Shown one piece after another: positions 32,326 to 41,631 of a DNA stretch of 64,000 bases. A program made the position numbers and the translations under genes. Origin of the DNA: JAWQFO01 sp033436665 (GTDB taxonomy: Bacteria; Pseudomonadota; Alphaproteobacteria; Rhodobacterales; Rhodobacteraceae); assembly GCF_033436665.1 (NCBI RefSeq), contig NZ_JAWQFO010000008.1, positions 124,001-188,000 of the forward strand, read 5' to 3'. A model generated the notes under the pieces. It was not told the origin of the DNA and ran no database searches. It was given only the letters and a program-made list of their open reading frames with translations. The first letter of the stretch is position 1. Each line of letters begins with the position of its first letter.

Positions 32326-34089
32326 TCAGTCCCAGCAGCTCACCAGCACGGTCATGCCCTGGCCGCGGGAGGTGATGTCGTAGGCGTCGAGACCGGCCGT
32401 CTCACTGCCTGTCGCCGCTGTCAGACCCGCGCGCCGCATGACCTCGGCGATGGCCCCGCCGGCCAGCGCAAAGCTCACGTCTTCTGGCAGTTGCTGGGCG
32501 CCGCCCGCGCGCGGAAGCAGCATCCCCAGCACGTTTCCGCTGGCGTCGATCACCGGCCCGCCCGCGTCGCCGGGCAGGGGGGCAAGGTCGAGCCGGCTTA
32601 TCTCTTCCTCGCCGCGCAGGCCGCGCAGCTCGGCAAGCGTTCCGAAGGTCATTGTCGGCGCATTGAGCGCGTCCTCGAACGGGTAACCCGCCACCGCGAC
32701 CTCGGACTGGAGACGCGGCGGCACCGGGCTGAACTGGGCGATACGCGAGGGCGCAAGCCGCTGGGACGGGCGCAGGATGGCGATCCCGCGCCCGCTGTCC
32801 TCGGCCGTCACCGTGGCCTCGTAATCCTCGTCGAGCGTGATCCGCGAACAGCTCTGCACCGCCTCGGAGGTCGTCACCACCGCCCCGGCGCCGTCCACGA
32901 AGAAGCCCGAGCGCGACAGGCGCGGCTTGCGGATGCGAAGCCCCGAGACCAGGTCGATCTGCTGGGCCGCATCGGCGCCCGCGGCGGCGTCGAGCACCCC
33001 GTCGATGCGCGTGAAGCTGCGCCGCATCTCCGCGACCAGCCGCTCGCGGCGTTCTTCGTCACCGGCCGGCCAGACCAGCGTGAAGCCCTTGATCCGACCC
33101 CCTTCGAGGCTGACATGGGTTTCGCTGATCCGCGTGGCGTTCTGCCCGACAAGGCTGAAATCGCGATCGGATTTCTGGCGCGGGCCGTTCAGCGGAACGA
33201 TCTCGAGCGTCTGCATGATGTCGTAGAGGCCATGCAGCGTGTCGCGGTCTCCCTCCTGGCTGATCAGCAGCACCAGCGCGTCGATCTCACCCTTGGCATC
33301 GAAATGCGCGAAGGGCGGCTCGTAGCGCGAAAACGCGACGACCTCCTTCGGGATCAGTATCTCGATCCCGGTGGCGGTTTCGCGCAGCGGTTCCAGCCCG
33401 AGTCCGTCGAGCACGGCATTGTACTGACCCATCAGTTCGTTGCGCTGGGCCGTGGTCAGGATCCCGGTGACCTCGTGCGCGTTGGCGGCCTGCCAGGCCG
33501 CCATCGAGCTGCGCGTGCCGCGTCCGAACTGCCCGTCGATGGCTGCATTGTAATGTCCGGCCCATTGAAGCGCGGTCTGAAGGCCGCGGCGCTCGGCCTC
33601 CGACAGCAGCCGCTCGCTCGCGCGGGCTTCCTGGGGTGTCTCGTCCGCCGGAGCGGGCGGCGAAGCGGGTTCGGCGACGGTAGCGGTGTCAGGCGCGTCC
33701 GGCACCTGCGGCGCGGTCCCTTCGGGCGGCGCGATCACGCCGCGGTCAAGCACGTTGGCTCCCACGGGCCAGAACTGCCGGCGGTAGGCCGAGCTTTCCG
33801 CTATGTAGCTGTCGCGCGGGATCAGACCCTCCGCACGGTAAACCCGCAACACCTGCGCCGCGTCGCTGGGGGCGTAGGGCCCGAGCGCGACCCCGTACCA
33901 GCCGGTTCCGAGGTCGAAGCCGTTCACATCGGCCAGCCGCGCGGCATAGTCGCGCGCGCGCTCGGTGGCTTCCGCAAGGCTCGGCTGTGCCTCGATCTGG
34001 ACCCAGACCGGCGCCTCGCCGGACTGGGCATGCAGCGTCCGGGTCAAGCCCAGCACAATCATCACCGCAAGGGCAATCAGTCGCATCAT
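32326..34089 (-). CDS. Trypsin-fold pseudoprotease with SPOR-like and peptidoglycan-binding domains
   Basis: A 587-residue exported protein. A signal peptide lies at 1-21 (MMRLIALAVMIVLGL, TLHAQ). Residues about 27-100 look like a SPOR domain, followed by a Pro-rich linker. Residues 162-220 form a PG_binding_1 domain (NAAIDGQFGRGTRSSMAAWQ). A central region (240-370) is unassigned. A trypsin-like domain follows (about 385-560), but its catalytic residues are replaced: Glu409 in TTSEAV where TNxHVV is expected, GRGIAIL near 433 where the Asp-containing strand is expected, and Ala509 in GDAGGP in place of Ser. It is therefore probably a non-catalytic cell-wall binding protein. Start M1 at 34089 gives a normal signal peptide. 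Confidence 0.75.
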   Translation of the reverse strand: MMRLIALAVMIVLGLTRTLHAQSGEAPVWVQIEAQPSLAEATERARDYAARLADVNGFDLGTGWYGVALGPYAPSDAAQVLRVYRAEGLIPRDSYIAESSAYRRQFWPVGANVLDRGVIAPPEGTAPQVPDAPDTATVAEPASPPAPADETPQEARASERLLSEAERRGLQTALQWAGHYNAAIDGQFGRGTRSSMAAWQAANAHEVTGILTTAQRNELMGQYNAVLDGLGLEPLRETATGIEILIPKEVVAFSRYEPPFAHFDAKGEIDALVLLISQEGDRDTLHGLYDIMQTLEIVPLNGPRQKSDRDFSLVGQNATRISETHVSLEGGRIKGFTLVWPAGDEERRERLVAEMRRSFTRIDGVLDAAAGADAAQQIDLVSGLRIRKPRLSRSGFFVDGAGAVVTTSEAVQSCSRITLDEDYEATVTAEDSGRGIAILRPSQRLAPSRIAQFSPVPPRLQSEVAVAGYPFEDALNAPTMTFGTLAELRGLRGEEEISRLDLAPLPGDAGGPVIDASGNVLGMLLPRAGGAQQLPEDVSFALAGGAIAEVMRRAGLTAATGSETAGLDAYDITSRGQGMTVLVSCWD

Positions 34090-34256
34090 GTCCGGGCCGC
34101 CTCTGCTCGTCTCTATTTTCGCCAGATAAGCAGGAAATCTTTTCAAAGACCATAAGTCCCGGTTGCCTCCGCGCGGTTATAGGCCCGGCTGTTGTAATTG
34201 ACCCCGCCCGGTCCGGCGCATAGGTAGTCGCCCAGATCACCGCAGGAGCCTGCCCC

Positions 34257-35195
34257 ATGCCCGACGCCGCAAGCGCACCGCGCTCGTTCCAGGACATCAT
34301 CCTGAAGCTGCAGACCTATTGGGCCTCCAAGGGCTGCGCGATCCTGCAGCCCTACGACATGGAAGTGGGCGCCGGAACCTTTCATCCCGCGACCACCCTG
34401 CGCTCGCTCGGCAGCAAGCCCTGGGCCGCGGCCTACGTGCAACCCTCGCGCAGGCCCACCGACGGGCGCTATGGCGAGAACCCGAACCGGCTTCAGCACT
34501 ATTACCAGTACCAGGTCCTGATCAAGCCGAGCCCGCCCGATCTGCAGGCGCTTTATCTCGGCTCGCTCGAGGCGATCGGCATCGACATGGACCTGCACGA
34601 CATCCGCTTTGTCGAGGATGACTGGGAAAGCCCGACGCTGGGCGCCTGGGGACTGGGCTGGGAAGTCTGGTGCGATGGCATGGAGGTGAGCCAGTTCACC
34701 TATTTCCAGCAGGTCGGCGGGCATGACTGCCACCCGGTGTCCGGGGAACTGACCTACGGGCTGGAGCGGCTGGCGATGTACGTACTGGGCATCGACCACG
34801 TCATGGACATGCCCTTCAACGATCCCCAGACCCCGATCGCGCTCAGCTACGGCGACATTTTCCGGCAGGCCGAGGAGGAATACGCGCGCTGGAATTTCGA
34901 CACCGCCGACACGCAGGTGCTGCTGCGGCATTTCGAGGAGGCCGAGGCCGAGTGCCGCGCGATCCTCGATCGGCCCGCCGAGGATCCCAAGACTGGCAAG
35001 CGCATCGTCATGGCGCATCCCGCCTACGACCAGTGCATCAAGGCGAGCCACGTCTTCAACCTGCTCGACGCGCGCGGCGTGATCTCGGTGACCGAACGGC
35101 AGGCCTATATCGGACGGGTGCGCGCGCTGGCCAAGATGTGCGCCGATGCCTTCGTCGAAACCCGCGCCGGGGGCTGGACTCCCGAGGCGGCATGA
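34257..35195 (+). CDS. glyQ: Glycyl-tRNA synthetase alpha subunit
   Basis: A 312-residue catalytic subunit of the heterotetrameric glycyl-tRNA synthetase. Recognisable motifs are GCAILQPYDMEVGAGTFHP, SRRPTDGRYGENPNRLQHYY and WGLGWEVWCDGMEVSQFTYF, all standard for GlyQ. It is the first gene of a plus-strand cluster ending with glyS. Its stop overlaps the next start (ATGA). Confidence 0.97.
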   Translation: MPDAASAPRSFQDIILKLQTYWASKGCAILQPYDMEVGAGTFHPATTLRSLGSKPWAAAYVQPSRRPTDGRYGENPNRLQHYYQYQVLIKPSPPDLQALYLGSLEAIGIDMDLHDIRFVEDDWESPTLGAWGLGWEVWCDGMEVSQFTYFQQVGGHDCHPVSGELTYGLERLAMYVLGIDHVMDMPFNDPQTPIALSYGDIFRQAEEEYARWNFDTADTQVLLRHFEEAEAECRAILDRPAEDPKTGKRIVMAHPAYDQCIKASHVFNLLDARGVISVTERQAYIGRVRALAKMCADAFVETRAGGWTPEAA

Positions 35196-35746
35196 ACGGG
35201 CGCATCGTCGGGCTGGGCGTGCTTGCGGCGGCCGGCGTCGCCGGGGCGGCGCTTTACTACTTTCAGGTCTACGGATTCTACGAGGACGTGACCGACGAGG
35301 CCGGAACGGTACAACTCGTCGCGAAGGACACCGGCGCGACCGAAGCCATCGAGACTGCGGATTTCCGTGCCATCGACGCCGACAGCTCGCCGATCCGCTT
35401 CCGGGCCTGCTTCACCACCGAGGCCGCTCCGGAAACGCTCGATGCGCGCTACGAGCGTGTCGAGGACGCGGTTCCGCGCAACGCGCCGGGCTGGTTCGAT
35501 TGCTTCGATGCCGAGGCGATCGCGGCGCGGCTCGCCGACGGGACGGCGCGGGCCTACCTCGGTCAGAAAAACGTGCACTACGGCGCCGATCGCATCGTCG
35601 TCGTGACCGAGGATCGGCAGGGCTTCGCCTGGAACGAGCTCAACAACTGCGGCGAGAAGGCCTACGACGGCACGGTCATCGGCGAGGATTGTCCGGAGCA
35701 TCCGGCGACCGGGACCGCGGTCGATGAGGCCGAAGCCGGGAACTAA
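35192..35746 (+). CDS. DUF6446-type exported protein between glyQ and glyS
   Basis: A 184-residue protein with an N-terminal membrane anchor or signal (MNGRIVGLGVLAAAGVAGAA, about 1-22). The body contains RFRACFTTEAAPETLDARYE, PGWFDCFDAEAI and ELNNCGEKAYDGTVIG, with four cysteines that could pair in the periplasm. I recognise it as the DUF6446 type common between glyQ and glyS in Rhodobacterales. It is translationally coupled to glyQ. Function unknown. Confidence 0.75.
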   Translation: MNGRIVGLGVLAAAGVAGAALYYFQVYGFYEDVTDEAGTVQLVAKDTGATEAIETADFRAIDADSSPIRFRACFTTEAAPETLDARYERVEDAVPRNAPGWFDCFDAEAIAARLADGTARAYLGQKNVHYGADRIVVVTEDRQGFAWNELNNCGEKAYDGTVIGEDCPEHPATGTAVDEAEAGN

Positions 35747-35789
35747 TTCGCATGTCGGCGCTTGTCCCTGCACAGGAGGACGCGCACTG

Positions 35790-36659
35790 ATGGCTCAGAA
35801 CGACGACGCACCCGGCTGGGTGATCCCCGTGATGCGGACGGGCTACGGCGCCCGCGGCGTGACCTACATCATCCTTGGCGTCCTTGCCTTTCTCGCGGCC
35901 TGGACCGGCGGCGACGCCGAGGGCACGCGCGAGGCCCTGGCCAAGCTGCGCGACATGCCCTTCGGCCTCATCGGGCTCTGGCTGATCGCGCTGGGCTTTT
36001 TCTGCTACGCGATCTGGCGCCTGATCTGCGCCTTCTACGATCTCGAGGATCACGGCACGGACGCCAAGGGCCTGATCGCGCGCACCGGGCAGACGGTGAC
36101 CGGACTGATCCATGCCGGCCTGGGTATTTCGGTTGTGCGACTGGCAACGGGGTCATCCTCCGAAAGCGCAGGCGACGGCGGCGGTGCGCAAAGCGCGACG
36201 TCCTGGGTGCTGTCGATGCCCTTTGGCAAATGGATCGTGATCGCGGTTGGTCTCATCACGATCGGCGCCGGCATCTACTATGGCTGGAAGGGTATTGCCG
36301 AGAAATACAAGGAGCACCTGCGCTGCACCTCGCTGACCGAGCGTCTCGACCCGGTGGTGAAGGCCGGACTGATCGCGCATGGCGTGGTCATCGCACTGAT
36401 CGGGACGTTCCTGATCTACGCCGGGCTCAACACGGATCCCGGTCAGGCTGGCGGCATCGGCAAGGCTTTCGACACGGTGCGCAGCCAGCCCTATGGGCAG
36501 TTTCTTCTGGGCGCTCTAGGCATCGGGACCGTCGCCTTTGCGATCTACTGCTTCATCGAGGCCATCTACCGCTTCGTGCCGCGTCTGGCCGAGCCCGACC
36601 TGACGTCGCTGGCGGATGCGGCCGAGGGACGCGTACGGGCTGCCGCGCGGTCGCTTTGA
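35790..36659 (+). CDS. DUF1206 family membrane protein
   Basis: A 289-residue protein with six hydrophobic segments in three repeated pairs, the DUF1206 layout. The first pair shows RTGYGARGVTYIILGVLAFL; a later pair shows KAGLIAHGVVIALIGTFLIY. A linker rich in Gly and Ser lies around 115-130. The start MAQNDDAPGW follows AGGAGGA by a normal spacing, so the longer frame is rejected. It sits between the DUF6446 gene and glyS and probably shares their transcript. Function unknown. Confidence 0.85.
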   Translation: MAQNDDAPGWVIPVMRTGYGARGVTYIILGVLAFLAAWTGGDAEGTREALAKLRDMPFGLIGLWLIALGFFCYAIWRLICAFYDLEDHGTDAKGLIARTGQTVTGLIHAGLGISVVRLATGSSSESAGDGGGAQSATSWVLSMPFGKWIVIAVGLITIGAGIYYGWKGIAEKYKEHLRCTSLTERLDPVVKAGLIAHGVVIALIGTFLIYAGLNTDPGQAGGIGKAFDTVRSQPYGQFLLGALGIGTVAFAIYCFIEAIYRFVPRLAEPDLTSLADAAEGRVRAAARSL

Positions 36660-36768
36660 TCCGCGCGCAAATTCCGCGCCCCGCATCTGGACCCTCGCCA
36701 ATGCCTTCGTTATCCACGCGCTGACGTGATGACCGCGCTGCGCGGTACAAGCCAAGGCGAACTCCGAC

Positions 36769-38856
36769 ATGAAGGACCTTCTGATCGAGCTTTTCTCCGA
36801 GGAAATTCCCGCGCGGATGCAAACCCGCGCGGCCGATGACCTGCGCAGGCTGTTTACCGACGGTCTGGTCGAGGCCGGGCTGACCTATGCGTCGGCGGCC
36901 GCCTTCTCGACGCCGCGCCGCCTGGCACTCACAGTCGAAGGTTTGCTGGCGCAGAGCCCGGCGACCCGCGAAGAGCGCAAGGGGCCGCGGGCAGATGCGC
37001 CTGAAAAGGCCGTCGAAGGGTTCCTGCGTGGGGCGGGGCTGACGCGTGAGCAGGTTGAGACGCGGGACACGCCCAAGGGGCCGGTGCTTTATGCCGTCAT
37101 CGAGAAACCCGGACGCCCGGCCGCCGAGATCATTGCCGAGGTGCTCGAGCGCACGATCCGCACCTTCCCCTGGCCGAAATCCATGCGCTGGGGTTCCAGC
37201 AGCCTGCGCTGGGTTCGACCACTGCACCGCATCCTGTGCATCCTCTCCGACGAGGGGGGAGCGGAGGTCGTGCCGCTTAGCATCGACGGCATCGAGACCG
37301 GGGACCGGACCGAAGGACACCGCTTCATGGCGCCGGAGCCGTTTTCCGTCGCGAGTTTCGACGACTACGCCGCAAAGCTGAAGAAGGCGCGTGTGGTGCT
37401 CGATGCCAAGGAACGGGCTGACGTGATCTGGCACGACGCCACCAACCTCGCCTTCGCTTCGGGCTTGGAGGTGGTCGAGGATGCGGGGCTTCTGGCCGAG
37501 GTTGCGGGGCTCGTGGAATGGCCCGTGGTGCTGATGGGCGAGATCGGCGTGGACTTCCTCGACCTGCCGCCCGAGGTGCTGCAGACCTCGATGCGCGAAC
37601 ATCAGAAGTTCTTTTCGGTGCGCAACGCCAAGACCGGCCGCATCGAGCGCTTCGTGACCGTGGCCAACCGCGAGACGGCCGACAATGGCGCGACTATACT
37701 CGCCGGGAACCAGCGCGTGCTGTCGGCGCGTCTTGCGGATGCCAAGTTCTTCTGGGAGAACGACCTGCGCGTGGCGCGCGACGACATGAGCACCTGGCTG
37801 CAAGCCCTTGATAGTGTGACGTTCCACAACAGGCTCGGCTCGCAGGGCGACCTGATCCGGCGCGTCTCCGCCCTCGCGCGGGAGATCGCGCCGCTCGTGG
37901 ACGCCGACCCGGACGAGACCGAGACCGCCGCGCGTCTTGCCAAGGCCGACCTCGCCTCGGAGATGGTCTACGAATTTCCCGAACTTCAGGGGGTTATGGG
38001 CCAGTATTACATCAAGGCTGCCGGTGGGTCCGAAGCCGTGGCCGCCGCTGCTCCCGGCCACTACGCGCCACTCGGGCCCTCGGACGCCGTGCCTGTCGAT
38101 CCGGTCTCGGTGGCCGTGGCGCTGGCCGAGAAGATCGACAAGTTGACCGGCTTCTGGGCCATCGATGAGAAGCCCACCGGCAGCAAGGATCCTTTCGCGC
38201 TGCGCCGCGCGGCGCTGGGGGTCATCCGGATCGTGTTGGAGAACGACCTGCGGCTCGACCTGCGACAATCTTTCCGATCGCACATGAATGCGCATCCGCC
38301 CGGAGAGGGTGACGATCTGGATGGGAAGACGGATAACCTTCTAGGCTTCCTCCATGACCGCCTCAAGGTCTACCTGCGCGATCAGGGCGTCCGGCATGAC
38401 GTGATCGACGCCTGCATCGCCTTGCCGGGCAGCGACGATCTTGCGCTTCTGGTCAAGCGCGCGAAGGCGTTGCAAGAGGTGATCGGCACCGAGGACGGCG
38501 AGAACCTGATTCAGGGGTTCAAACGGGCCAACAACATCCTGACCCAGGCCGAGGAGAAGGACGGGGTCGAGTATTCCTTCGGCCCTGACGTCAAGTTCGC
38601 CGAAGGCGCGGCGGAACGCGCGCTCTTCGCCGCGCTCGATGCGGCGGAGCCACGGATCGCGGACGCGCTGAAGGCGGACGATTTCGCGGGCGCCGTGTCG
38701 GCGATGGCGACCCTGCGCGGTCCGGTCGACGCCTTCTTCGAGGAAGCGCAGGTCAACAGCGACAACCAGACCATCCGGCGCAACCGCCTGAACCTGTTGC
38801 ACCGCATCCGGACAATCTGCACCTCGGTCGCGGACCTGACGCGGATCGAGGGCTGA
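36769..38856 (+). CDS. glyS: Glycyl-tRNA synthetase beta subunit
   Basis: A 695-residue subunit that supplies tRNA binding to the alpha2beta2 enzyme. The N-terminus MKDLLIELFSEEIPARMQ is diagnostic. FPWPKSMRWGSSSLRWVRPL and LVEWPVVLMGEIGVDFLDLP follow, then FVTVANRETADNG and the anticodon-binding region near the end (GPVDAFFEEAQVNSDN). It is 109 nt after the DUF1206 gene and 52 nt before the PpdK-like gene. Confidence 0.97.
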   Translation: MKDLLIELFSEEIPARMQTRAADDLRRLFTDGLVEAGLTYASAAAFSTPRRLALTVEGLLAQSPATREERKGPRADAPEKAVEGFLRGAGLTREQVETRDTPKGPVLYAVIEKPGRPAAEIIAEVLERTIRTFPWPKSMRWGSSSLRWVRPLHRILCILSDEGGAEVVPLSIDGIETGDRTEGHRFMAPEPFSVASFDDYAAKLKKARVVLDAKERADVIWHDATNLAFASGLEVVEDAGLLAEVAGLVEWPVVLMGEIGVDFLDLPPEVLQTSMREHQKFFSVRNAKTGRIERFVTVANRETADNGATILAGNQRVLSARLADAKFFWENDLRVARDDMSTWLQALDSVTFHNRLGSQGDLIRRVSALAREIAPLVDADPDETETAARLAKADLASEMVYEFPELQGVMGQYYIKAAGGSEAVAAAAPGHYAPLGPSDAVPVDPVSVAVALAEKIDKLTGFWAIDEKPTGSKDPFALRRAALGVIRIVLENDLRLDLRQSFRSHMNAHPPGEGDDLDGKTDNLLGFLHDRLKVYLRDQGVRHDVIDACIALPGSDDLALLVKRAKALQEVIGTEDGENLIQGFKRANNILTQAEEKDGVEYSFGPDVKFAEGAAERALFAALDAAEPRIADALKADDFAGAVSAMATLRGPVDAFFEEAQVNSDNQTIRRNRLNLLHRIRTICTSVADLTRIEG

Positions 38857-38908
38857 TACAGTCATTCCCGCGGCTTTCCGGACACTTGTAAAGGGAAGGT
38901 GACGGATT

Positions 38909-41479
38909 ATGCTGCGGCGACAACATGCAGGTGCTGCAGTGCCGAACGATCCCGATACCACCCTCGTGACCGCGACCGCCCCGATCGCCAATGCCACCCA
39001 CGGCGGCCGGGCCAAGTGCCTGCAACGTCTTGTCCGGCTTGAACTGCCCGTGCCGCGCACCGTGGCGCTGTCCTTCGACGCGGTGCACCGCATCGCGGAC
39101 GGGCAGATGCCCGACATCGGCTGCATCGTCTCGCAGTTTCCCGAAGGCGCGCTGCTCTGCGTGCGCCCGTCCTCGGAAGACCCCGATTGGGGCGGGCCCG
39201 GGGCGATCCTGAACATCGGCATGAACGAGGCGCGCCTGAAGGAGTTGTCACGCCGTCTGGGCGGCGAGGCTGCCGAGGCACTTTTCGCGCGGTTCGTCCA
39301 GGCCTATGCGGTGCATGTCGCGCGGCTTGACCCCGATCTCTTCGACGAGGTCGAGGGCGCGAACGTGTCGGAATATCTGCGCGCCTACGAGGCCGAACTC
39401 GAAGAACCGTTCCCGCTCGACGCCGGCGAACAGCTGGCCGGTGTGCTGCAAAGCATGGCGCGCGCCTGGAGCGGGACCTCGGCGCGTCTACTGCGGCAGG
39501 CCAAGGGTGCACCGGCCGACGCGGGGCTCGGTCTCGTGGTGCAGGAGATGGCGCTGGGCCTCGGCAAGGGCGAATGCGGCTCCGGCGTCCTGCAACTGGT
39601 CAACGGCGACACGGGTCTGCCGCAGATTACCGGGCGATACCTGAGCCAGAGCCAGGGCCGGGATGCGTTGCGTAGCGACACCGAGTCGCTCTACCTCACG
39701 CGCGATCCGCGCGGGCCGTCGCTGGAAGAGCTCGCGCCCGAAGCCTTCGAGGCGCTGAAGGAACATGCCGCGCTGATGCGCCGGCGCCTGCGCGAAGAGA
39801 TGCAGGTCGAGTTCGCGATCGAGAACGGGCGGCTCTTCATCCTTGACGGGATGCGCGTCGCCCGCTCGAGCCGGGCGGCGGTACGCATCGCGGTCGATCT
39901 TGCGGAAGAAGGGATCATCAGCCGGCAAGAGGCGCTGATGCGGGTGCCGCCGCGCACGCTGACCGAACTCCTGCACCGCCAGGTCGATCCGCAGGCCAAG
40001 CGCGACGTGATCGGACGCGGAATCGCCGCTAGCCCCGGAGCGGCCACGGGCCGGATCGTCTTTTCAGCCCCCGACGCGCAGGCGAGCGCGGCCCGTAACG
40101 AGCCCTGCATCCTTGTCCGGCGCGAAACCAGCCCCGAGGATATCCGTGGCATGCACGCCGCGCAGGCGGTTCTAACTGAGCGTGGCGGTATCACCAGCCA
40201 CGCGGCGGTGATCGGGCGTGGCATCGGGCTGCCCTGCGTCGTCGGCGCCTCGAACATGCGCTTCAACATCGCCAAGAAACAGCTCGTGGCGCCCGATGGT
40301 CGTGTCTTCGGCGAGGGCGACACGGTGACGATCGACGGCTCGCGAGGGCAGGTGTTGGCCGGCGCGCCGACCTTGCGTGAGGCAGCACTCGACGAGACCT
40401 TCCAGAAGCTGATGGAGTGGGCCGACGCGGCCTGCGACATCGGCATTCGCGCCAATGCCGACACGCCCGACGATGCGCAGACCGCGCGCAATTTCGACGC
40501 GCAGGGCATCGGGTTGTGCCGGACCGAGCACATGTTCTTCGAACCCGGCCGCCTGACGGTGATGCGCGAGATGATCTTTGCCGCCGGGTCGGAGGATCGC
40601 CGGGCGGTGCTCGAACGCCTGCTGCCAATGCAGCGTGCCGATTTCACCCAGCTTTTCGAGATCATGCAGGGCAAGCCGGTCTGCATCCGCCTCTTCGACC
40701 CGCCCCTGCACGAGTTCCTGCCGGCGGACCGCGCGGGGCAACGCGATCTGGCCGAGGCGCTGGGCTTGCCGCTCTCGGACGTCGTGCGCCGCATCGAGGC
40801 GATGAGCGAGTACAACCCGATGCTGGGTCTGCGCGGGGTCCGTCTGGGGGTCACGGTCCCCGAGATCTACGAAATGCAGGCGCGGGCGATCTTCGAGGCC
40901 ACCATCGACGCCAGCCACGCGGGCGAACCGGTTGTTCCGGAAATCATGATCCCGCTGGTCTCGGCCCGGCGCGAGGTCGAACTGGTGCGCACCGCCATCG
41001 ATGCCGTGGCCGTCTCGGTGCGCAATCAACGTGACCGCGACTTCACCTACAGGCTCGGCGTGATGGTCGAGACGCCGCGCGCCGCGCTGCGGGCCGGCGA
41101 GATCGCCCAGCACAGCGCGTTCCTGAGCTTCGGGACCAACGACCTTACCCAGATGGCCTATGGCCTGTCGCGCGACGACGCCGGCCGGTTCATGTCCGAC
41201 TACGTCCAGCAGGGGGTCTTCCCGGAAGATCCCTTCCACACGCTCGACACCGAGGGTGTTGGCGAGTTGCTGAAACTCGGTGCCGAGCGCGGAAAGGCGG
41301 CGCATCCGGACATCGTGCTGTCGATCTGCGGGGAGCACGGCGGCAACCCCGAATCGATTGCATTCTGCCGTTCGGCAGGATTCGACTATGTCTCCTGCTC
41401 GCCTTTCCGGGTTCCTGTGGCGCGACTTGCTGCCGCACAGTTGGCAATTGCCGACCATCTCGCCATCAACATGGTGTAG
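38909..41479 (+). CDS. PpdK-like PEP-binding protein with degenerate ATP-grasp domain
   Basis: An 856-residue protein aligned along the whole length of pyruvate phosphate dikinase. The phosphohistidine domain is intact, His431 in GGITSHAAVIGRG. The PEP/pyruvate barrel is also intact: GIGLCRTEHMFFE, SFGTNDLTQMAYGLSRDD and the catalytic Cys807 in SICGEHGG. The N-terminal nucleotide-binding domain is changed: the usual VRSGA motif reads VRPSSEDPDW, the GTSGTGVAF-type loop reads GECGSGVLQLV, and the QTR strand reads LDGMRVARS. It may not be a true PPDK. It follows glyS by 52 nt, a common arrangement in Rhodobacterales. Confidence 0.8.
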   Translation: MLRRQHAGAAVPNDPDTTLVTATAPIANATHGGRAKCLQRLVRLELPVPRTVALSFDAVHRIADGQMPDIGCIVSQFPEGALLCVRPSSEDPDWGGPGAILNIGMNEARLKELSRRLGGEAAEALFARFVQAYAVHVARLDPDLFDEVEGANVSEYLRAYEAELEEPFPLDAGEQLAGVLQSMARAWSGTSARLLRQAKGAPADAGLGLVVQEMALGLGKGECGSGVLQLVNGDTGLPQITGRYLSQSQGRDALRSDTESLYLTRDPRGPSLEELAPEAFEALKEHAALMRRRLREEMQVEFAIENGRLFILDGMRVARSSRAAVRIAVDLAEEGIISRQEALMRVPPRTLTELLHRQVDPQAKRDVIGRGIAASPGAATGRIVFSAPDAQASAARNEPCILVRRETSPEDIRGMHAAQAVLTERGGITSHAAVIGRGIGLPCVVGASNMRFNIAKKQLVAPDGRVFGEGDTVTIDGSRGQVLAGAPTLREAALDETFQKLMEWADAACDIGIRANADTPDDAQTARNFDAQGIGLCRTEHMFFEPGRLTVMREMIFAAGSEDRRAVLERLLPMQRADFTQLFEIMQGKPVCIRLFDPPLHEFLPADRAGQRDLAEALGLPLSDVVRRIEAMSEYNPMLGLRGVRLGVTVPEIYEMQARAIFEATIDASHAGEPVVPEIMIPLVSARREVELVRTAIDAVAVSVRNQRDRDFTYRLGVMVETPRAALRAGEIAQHSAFLSFGTNDLTQMAYGLSRDDAGRFMSDYVQQGVFPEDPFHTLDTEGVGELLKLGAERGKAAHPDIVLSICGEHGGNPESIAFCRSAGFDYVSCSPFRVPVARLAAAQLAIADHLAINMV

Positions 41480-41631
41480 GCCCCAGGTTTACGCTAGGAA
41501 TATCTTGCTTTTTCCCGTGTTCCGTGTTGCGCGAGAGTACGCTCATTCGCCGATTCCATACGCCCCCGAACTTTACGTGCTCCGGTCGGTTCGGTAAGCG
41601 GCCCCGATTGAATTGACCAAGGGGTGTTGAA

